Source of the DNA: Nostoc cf. edaphicum LEGE 07299
GTDB lineage: Bacteria; Cyanobacteriota; Cyanobacteriia; Cyanobacteriales; Nostocaceae
Direction of reading: 5' to 3'
DNA length: 9,895 nt
NCBI RefSeq assembly: GCF_015207245.1
Contig: NZ_JADEXF010000051.1
Span: 1-9,895, forward strand
Shown here: positions 5,918 to 9,895 of the stretch, one piece after another
Numbering within the stretch: the stretch's first letter is position 1
How the letters are laid out: every line of letters begins with the position of its first letter
Made by a program: the position numbers and the translations under genes
Notes under the pieces: model-generated
The model's database searches: none
Told to the model about the DNA's origin: nothing
What the model saw: the letters and a program-made list of their open reading frames with translations, nothing else

Positions 5918-5951
5918 AAAAACTCTATCCTGCAAGTGGCGTGGAGTTTTT
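5918..5951. terminator. Probable bidirectional terminator between mrpB and murF
   Basis: AAAAACTC (5918-5925) pairs with GAGTTTTT (5944-5951) around an 18-base centre, flanked further out by CCC/GGG. Each strand thus reads a stem ending in a run of Ts. It lies between convergent mrpB and murF and touches the murF stop codon. The loop is large and the stem A/T-rich, so strength is uncertain. Confidence 0.45.
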
Positions 5952-7306
5952 CATTTGGGAAATTCTGTACGTAACTGATTAACTACCCGATCTAATCCCA
6001 CAGAATGAGCGGCTTTGAATAATAAACGATCGCCTGTTTGCACAAATGTCTTCAATCTAGCCACCAAATCGGCATGAGTTGCAAAGCACTCCGATGGGAT
6101 ACCTTCGGCACTTTGAGCGATCGCTTCGGCGTCTTCTCCATCTACCAAAACCAACAAACCGTCTAAATTCAATTTTCGTACTGTTTCTCCCACTCGCTGG
6201 TGCAACTGCTGCGATCGCTCTCCCAATTCTTTCATTGCACCCAATACGGCAATTTTCCGCTTTCCGGGTGTATCTGCCAATAATTGCAATGCTGCAATCA
6301 TGGCTTCTGGTGCAGCATTATAAGTTTCATCTAAGATTACCACATCGTTGGGTAAGTTAAATCGCTGCGATCGCCCTGTGGGCATATCCACCATCACACC
6401 TGATTTGAGGGTTGCCCAATCGATTCCTAAAACCTTTGCCACCGCTAAAGCTGCCAAGAAATTAGTCGCATTATGACGACCAGGTAAAGGTAAAGGTAGT
6501 TGGATTCCTGCCACTTCCACAGTCTCGTTATCAATTAACTGCCCCTGAATATCTCCACCAGAAAAGCCGTAAGTTACAACTTCTCCCTGCCAAAATTTCG
6601 CCGCCGTGGCCATTAATAAAGGATTGTCGTGGTTGAGAATTGCCACACTATCAGCAGGCATTTCGGCTAACAACTCACATTTTGCCTCAGCGATCGCTTC
6701 TTCGGAACCGAGTAACTCAATATGCGCCGTCCCCACATTGGTAATTACTCCAATTGTTGGCCGCGCTATTTGCGTCAGTTCGGCAATTTGTCCTCTACCG
6801 CGCATCGCCATTTCAATTACGGCGTAGTCATGTTCTGCGCCAAGTTCTAAAAGAGTTTTTGGAACCCCGATTTCGTTGTTGTAATTTCCATAAGTTTTGT
6901 GAACTCGTCCCTTTGTTCCTAAAACTGCGGCGATCAATTCTTTGGTTGTAGTTTTACCCACCGAACCGGTTACACCAATTACAGGAATATTAAAGCGATC
7001 GCGCCACCATCGGCCAATTTGTTGATATGCCTTGAGGGTGTCTTTTACTTTTAGTACAGGAAATCCCGGATTTTCGTATTCAAAATCTACAATTGCAGCT
7101 ATTGCCCCCTTTGTGATCGCAGTTGGCACAAATTCATGTCCATCAAACTTATCGCCTCGGAAAGCGACAAATACTTCACCCGGCTTCAAGGTACGGCTAT
7201 CTGTTTGGATACCGCTAGTTACTTGTGTTAAAGCAGTTTCAGATAAGTTTACAGAATGGGCCAAAATAACTTCAGCCAGTTGGGTTAGGGTGGCAGAACA
7301 ACGCAT
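5951..7306 (-). CDS. murF: UDP-N-acetylmuramoyl-tripeptide--D-alanyl-D-alanine ligase
   Basis: MurF joins D-Ala-D-Ala to UDP-MurNAc-tripeptide using ATP, the last cytoplasmic step in making the peptidoglycan precursor. The 451 residues match the family length. The N-terminal substrate domain has IQTDSRTLKPGEVFVAFRG (33-51). The central ATPase domain has the P-loop GVTGSVGKTTTKE (111-123), the NNEIGVP motif (143-149), IEMAMRGRGQI (164-174), the probable carbamylated lysine in AEAKCEL (K209) and the ILNHDNP motif. The C-terminal Mur domain has PGRHNATNFLAALAVA and LDETYNAAPEAM. The start chosen is ATG 7306; a TTG at 7312 would add two residues. No clear Shine-Dalgarno precedes it. It runs convergent to the mrp operon and stands alone on this strand. 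No damage is visible. Confidence 0.96.
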   Translation of the reverse strand: MRCSATLTQLAEVILAHSVNLSETALTQVTSGIQTDSRTLKPGEVFVAFRGDKFDGHEFVPTAITKGAIAAIVDFEYENPGFPVLKVKDTLKAYQQIGRWWRDRFNIPVIGVTGSVGKTTTKELIAAVLGTKGRVHKTYGNYNNEIGVPKTLLELGAEHDYAVIEMAMRGRGQIAELTQIARPTIGVITNVGTAHIELLGSEEAIAEAKCELLAEMPADSVAILNHDNPLLMATAAKFWQGEVVTYGFSGGDIQGQLIDNETVEVAGIQLPLPLPGRHNATNFLAALAVAKVLGIDWATLKSGVMVDMPTGRSQRFNLPNDVVILDETYNAAPEAMIAALQLLADTPGKRKIAVLGAMKELGERSQQLHQRVGETVRKLNLDGLLVLVDGEDAEAIAQSAEGIPSECFATHADLVARLKTFVQTGDRLLFKAAHSVGLDRVVNQLRTEFPK

Positions 7307-7453
7307 AAGCAATTGATAATTTAAAGTTCAAAATCATAAAAGCAAAAAATAGTGGCAAAGAAGCCTAACTTCCGTGCCACGCTTTATTTATAAGCTACTT
7401 ATACAGTTTAATCAAGTCAGGACAATGGGCATAACAAGTTATGTTTGATCGCC

Positions 7454-7900
7454 CTATGCACGATTTTTAATCAAGATTACTTCCACAATTTGTATTGCTA
7501 TCTCACTCGAAACCCCTAAAGCTTGATATAAATCATTTAAGAAGTTTTTTTCTTCTTCAGGTATAATACCTTCAGCTAGGACTAAATCGGTAGCTACTGC
7601 AAAGGCTGCTTCCCGCAACTCTTGAGATAGAGAATCTTTGGCTGCATTAAACAAAGCATTAAAGCCATCGCCTTGGAGAATGCCCAAAATTTTGTCAAAC
7701 AGCCTGTTCATCATTTCATTGGGATAACTTTTGAAAAGTTTCAGCCGAGACAGCATAGAAATGATAGAATTTGCTTGCTCAACAGAAAGATAACCGTCTG
7801 AAGCAGTTGCCGTCAATATAATGACAGCAAAAGCTTCCGCTGGATTGAGTGCTGTTTGGGTTTGGCTATCTGTACCCAACACAGCGTCGAATAGACCCAT
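7454..7900 (-). CDS. TerB-family (tellurite resistance TerB-like) protein
   Basis: A 148-residue, mostly helical soluble protein. After MGLFDAVLG comes a TerB-type helical domain with the conserved acidic turns ATASDGYLSVEQANSI (near 31-46) and LAEGIIPEEEKNFL (near 107-120); paired D/E-rich loops are the metal-binding feature of the family. There is no signal peptide or membrane segment. In cyanobacteria such proteins are common and are not necessarily linked to tellurite; no other ter genes are seen here. The ATG at 7900 is supported by AAGGAGCT six bases upstream (7907-7914 on the - strand). A 57-bp inverted repeat lies 28 bases upstream and may control the gene. The biochemical function is unknown. 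Confidence 0.8.
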   Translation of the reverse strand: MGLFDAVLGTDSQTQTALNPAEAFAVIILTATASDGYLSVEQANSIISMLSRLKLFKSYPNEMMNRLFDKILGILQGDGFNALFNAAKDSLSQELREAAFAVATDLVLAEGIIPEEEKNFLNDLYQALGVSSEIAIQIVEVILIKNRA

Positions 7901-7927
7901 TGTAGTAGCTCCTTGGTTTGAGTCCCA

Positions 7928-7984
7928 ATAGCGTTACCGTTACCTGTATGTTTGGTAGATTTACAGGTAGGACTATAACGCTAT
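7928..7984. promoter_or_regulatory. Two-part inverted repeat upstream of the TerB-like gene
   Basis: ATAGCGTTA (7928-7936) faces its exact complement TAACGCTAT (7976-7984). Inside it, TACCTGTA (7941-7948) faces TACAGGTA (7962-7969) across 13 bases. The two perfect dyads are nested and centred within about a base of each other. Lying in the leader or promoter of the TerB-like gene, they could be an operator for a dimeric regulator or an mRNA stem-loop. There is no T-run, so a terminator is unlikely. Confidence 0.5.
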
Positions 7985-8077
7985 AAGACTTTCATCCTTT
8001 AGTGTTCCCAGGATTTATTCACGGCGAACACTTGTATCCAAAGGTTTTTGGCAGGAACTACATTGCCATCCGTAAAC

Positions 8078-8215
8078 TTAGCGTTCTCCTGTCTTTTCTA
8101 TTGTCTCAATTACCGCCAGACCTATACCAGAAGCTGCCATTAACAGTACTACTGAGAGCAAATAGGCGTTGGTCAGCATTCGTAAGGCTTCGTCGAAAAA
8201 AATATAGGTGGTCAT
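8078..8215 (-). CDS. Unrecognised 45-residue single-helix membrane protein
   Basis: This frame is short but looks real. The - strand ATG at 8213-8215 is preceded by AAAGGTGAAGCA, a good ribosome binding site with about five bases of spacing, and the frame ends at TAA 8078-8080. The first dozen residues contain aromatic and acidic positions (MTTYIFFDEALR). One strong hydrophobic helix (about 18-36, YLLSVVLLMAASGIGLAVI) follows, then a charged end rich in E and K. The shape is that of small membrane subunits or membrane-bound regulators in cyanobacteria, but I do not recognise the family and assign no function. It lies between the TerB-like gene and a kinase remnant, all on the - strand, with gaps too wide to call an operon. 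The + strand frame over it looks like a shadow. Confidence 0.55.
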   Translation of the reverse strand: MTTYIFFDEALRMLTNAYLLSVVLLMAASGIGLAVIETIEKTGER

Positions 8216-8525
8216 TGCTTCACCTTTGGGAATTTGTGCTGCTTGTGCTTTTTATTTCTCCACACCCCGATAGGTGAATTTCGCTGAGAAACTGCTAGCA
8301 ATTGCATCTTAACAAAACTTTAGCTCTTTCAGAACCCCGCTGAAAATTTTTCTTTCTGAAGATTCTATAAAGTTTATAAAAAAGGAATGGGGAACGGGGT
8401 ATCCCTTCTGCTTTTCTACGAGACGCACTCGCGTTCGCTCAGGGTAAGTGGGCATTGGGCAAAACAACTTTCTCGCTGCAATTTCCCTTGCTCCTACCGC
8501 GATCTGCTTCAACTAATGACACGCA
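8216..8525. other. Intergenic stretch without a supported gene
   Basis: About 310 bases separate the small membrane protein from the kinase remnant. Open frames here have no family features or ribosome binding sites. The stretch holds a weak hairpin (TTTCAG 8327-8332 with CTGAAA 8340-8345, then ATTTTTC), a cyanobacterial repeat fragment near 8416-8442 (ACGAGACGCACTCGCGTTCGC) and a copy and a half of the GGGCATT heptamer at 8450-8460. It looks like decayed DNA with repeats. Confidence 0.5.
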
Positions 8526-8765
8526 CTAGGTGGAATCACACCATATCTTGCCACGATTTTTTTCTATGACTATTTTGTAGCTGATGGATAAGTCCATACC
8601 AGTACCTTTGCCGATAGGTGTCGTGGTGAAAAAAGGATCAAAAATGCGCGATCGCACTGTTTCAGGTATCGCACCACCATTGTCGGCGATCGCAACCGCA
8701 CCAACTACAATCCTTAATAAAGAAACACCAACAAAGCTTGCAACCAGTTTGTGAGAAATTTTCAT
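8526..8765 (-). pseudogene. Sensor histidine kinase remnant: N-terminal anchor joined to the ATPase domain end
   Basis: The 79-residue frame combines two ends of a much larger protein. Residues 1-26 ([17 protein letters not shown]...) look like the start of a cyanobacterial membrane sensor kinase with its first helix. Residues 27-79 carry the end of a HATPase_c domain: the G1-like ADNGGAIPE, the F-box-like RIFDPFFTT, the G2-like [12 protein letters not shown], then KIWCDST. Everything between is gone: second helix, sensor domain, HAMP, phospho-acceptor histidine and N-box. G1 (usually DNGxGIP) and G2 (usually GTGLGLSI) are degraded, and a TAG truncates the normal C-terminus. No ribosome binding site is seen. 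A HIP1 octamer (8686-8693) sits at the junction. It cannot work as a kinase; a retained tiny membrane protein is possible but less likely. Confidence 0.75.
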
Positions 8766-8912
8766 AACTGTATGTCAGCTATAACCGCGTCAGTATTCAG
8801 TGTTCCCAAATCTTCGCAGAGAATTTAGGCTATTACCAAGGTAAATTGCGATCGTCAGTATATATATCGAGTATTTCGTGAAATGGGATAAACAGGACAA
8901 ACTTAAAATGAA

Positions 8913-9045
8913 GAGTGCTGAGTTCCGAGTGCTGTTAGCGGAAGCGGGGCGTTTAGCCCGTGCTGAGTTAAAAGACCGCCCACAAGGGGCGGGGCTTTTA
9001 CCCAGTGCGAAAGTACTCAGTACTCAACTTCAAAACTCAGCACTC
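8913..9045. repeat. Repeat element with 12-bp inverted ends (GAGTGCTGAGTT)
   Basis: GAGTGCTGAGTT at 8913-8924 is exactly complementary to AACTCAGCACTC at 9034-9045. Further copies and variants of the unit lie inside and beyond: GAGTGCTG 8927, GTGCTGAGT 8960, GTACTCAGTACTCA 9012, and the perfect palindrome ACTCAGTACTGAGT 9042-9055. The centre holds a TTAGCGGAAGCGGGGCG repeat segment and a G/C hairpin. Such elements are common in Nostocales intergenic DNA. The right end overlaps the last codons of the deacetylase gene. Confidence 0.65.
8971..8999 (-). terminator. Probable terminator downstream of the deacetylase gene
   Basis: CCGCCC (8976-8981) pairs with GGGCGG (8987-8992) around a five-base loop, and AAAG (8971-8974) with CTTT (8995-8998) extends the stem past a small internal bulge. 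On the - strand the hairpin ends in TCTTTTAA, about 30 bases after the deacetylase stop. The + strand also ends in T's, but no + gene reads into it. It lies within the repeat element, so the repeat may supply the terminator. Confidence 0.5.
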
Positions 9046-9895
9046 AGTACTGAGTCTTGTAAACAGCGTTCAATCGTCGCTACAACTGATTGAGAAAGAG
9101 TATCGAAGTCGTAACCACCTTCTAAGCCAAACAGAATTTTACGAGTTAGCCCCAAACAATAATCAGTAAATAAAGCGTAGTCTTCTGGCTGTAAATTAAT
9201 ACTTGCCAAAGGATCTTCTGCATTGGCATCGTAACCAGCACTGACAATTAGTAAATCTGGCTGGAAGTTGGCTAAAAACGGTACTACCTTGTTTTCAAAT
9301 AGTGGCTGATATATTGCAATATCACTACCAGGGCGTACTGGTAAATTTAATACATTATTGTGAAAACCTCGTTCTGTCGATCTTCCCGTACCGGGATAGC
9401 ATGGGTATTGATGTAGAGAACAATAGGCGATGCGTGCTTCAGTTTCAACGATCGCCTGAGTACCATTACCATGATGTACATCCCAATCAAGGATGGCGAC
9501 GCGGTTAATTCCAGGTTGTTCTAAAGCAAATAAAGCGGCGATCGCGGCATTAGAAAATAGACAAAAGCCCATCCCTGCATCGCTTTCAGCATGATGTCCT
9601 GGGGGACGCGCTAGTACAAAAGCTGGATTAGCCGACTCTAAGACAACCTCAACTCCATCCAACCATGCACTGACTGCCAACAATGCCACATCATAACTGC
9701 GTGGGGAAACTGGCGTATCTCCATCCAAAGGGCCGCCGCCACTAGAAGCGATTTGCCATAGTTTTTTGATGTAGGCTGGGCTATGTGCTTTAACCAACGA
9801 AGACATCAGCGATGGCTGTTCTGATGCTGGTGTAGGCAAGTGCCAAGTGATTTTATCAGCAAATGTAGCTGCTTTTAGGGCATTTGCGATCGCAC
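9030..9895 (-). CDS. Histone deacetylase-family (AcuC/AphA-like) zinc amidohydrolase, N-terminus outside the window
   Basis: The frame is open to the window edge at 9895, so the true start lies beyond; the in-frame TTG at 9839 is internal. The visible upstream residues (AIANALKAATFADKITWHLPTP) match the usual HDAC-family N-terminal region. Active-site motifs are intact: RPPGHHAESDAGMGF with the catalytic His pair, AILDWDVHHGNGTQ with the zinc ligands Asp and His, VSAGYDANAEDPL with the third zinc ligand Asp, and LEGGYD with the transition-state Tyr. Bacterial members remove acetyl or related acyl groups from lysines, polyamines or small amides; the substrate here is not determinable. About eight C-terminal residues (DSVLSAEF) and the stop are encoded by the GAGTGCTGAGTT repeat element, so the natural end has been replaced or extended. 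A terminator hairpin follows. Confidence 0.93.
   Translation of the reverse strand, partial: AIANALKAATFADKITWHLPTPASEQPSLMSSLVKAHSPAYIKKLWQIASSGGGPLDGDTPVSPRSYDVALLAVSAWLDGVEVVLESANPAFVLARPPGHHAESDAGMGFCLFSNAAIAALFALEQPGINRVAILDWDVHHGNGTQAIVETEARIAYCSLHQYPCYPGTGRSTERGFHNNVLNLPVRPGSDIAIYQPLFENKVVPFLANFQPDLLIVSAGYDANAEDPLASINLQPEDYALFTDYCLGLTRKILFGLEGGYDFDTLSQSVVATIERCLQDSVLSAEF

Noticed and set aside
8002..8277. + strand frame of 91 codons
   Set aside because: No ribosome binding site or domain, and it lies opposite the better-supported 45-residue - strand gene.
8327..8352. Hairpin TTTCAG/CTGAAA followed by T's, resembling a terminator
   Set aside because: The stem is only six bases with four A/T pairs, and no + strand gene precedes it.
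8309..8512. - strand frame of 67 codons
   Set aside because: No family features, it includes repeat DNA near 8416-8460, and no convincing start signal is seen.
8878..9093. + strand frame of 71 codons
   Set aside because: It is made mostly of the repeat element and antisense deacetylase sequence.

Overview
The window looks like chromosomal DNA of a cyanobacterium, most likely a filamentous, heterocystous-type one. HIP1 octamers (GCGATCGC) occur about a dozen times. The intergenic DNA carries repeats typical of Nostocales: GGGCATT tandem repeats, GAGTGCTGAGT-type inverted repeats and a MITE-like element with GGTTGTTTGAAAAGT termini. The seven-gene order mrpC-D-E-F-G-A-B is the cyanobacterial form of the Mrp cation/proton antiporter locus. 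I see no rRNA, tRNA or CRISPR array.

Layout. 1-309: 3' end of a CPA2-type Na+/H+ antiporter. 310-562: intergenic DNA holding a MITE-like repeat. 563-898 and 2280-5843: the mrp operon on the + strand, whose members mostly overlap by 4-16 nt. The run is broken between mrpC and mrpD by a TnpB-only IS200/IS605-type insertion (about 899-2276, tnpB on the - strand) whose two ends carry related hairpins. 5844-5950: short intergenic DNA with a heptamer repeat and a probable bidirectional terminator. 5951-7306 (-): murF, the last cytoplasmic step of peptidoglycan precursor synthesis. 7454-7900 (-): a TerB-family protein with a strong inverted repeat upstream. 8078-8215 (-): an unrecognised 45-residue single-helix membrane protein with a good ribosome binding site. 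8526-8765 (-): remnant of a sensor histidine kinase, with its N-terminal membrane anchor joined directly to the end of its ATPase domain. 8913-9045: a repeat element with 12-bp inverted termini that runs into the 3' end of the last gene. 9030-9895 (-): a histone-deacetylase-family enzyme cut by the window edge.

How the genes work together. The Mrp proteins should form one membrane complex exchanging Na+ for H+, supporting Na+ extrusion and pH homeostasis; the partial antiporter upstream has a related role. The Mrp version here is compact. It has a single NuoL/M/N-type subunit (MrpD) and no large MrpA. The two small domains that normally end MrpA are separated: one is in the short MrpA, the other is fused to the front of MrpB. 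The most notable item is the tnpB element sitting inside this operon, with its predicted guide pointing into the end of mrpC. No complete new multi-gene system is visible. The best candidates for undescribed biology are the 45-residue membrane protein, the repeat-derived C-terminus of the deacetylase and the nested hairpin in the TnpB left end.
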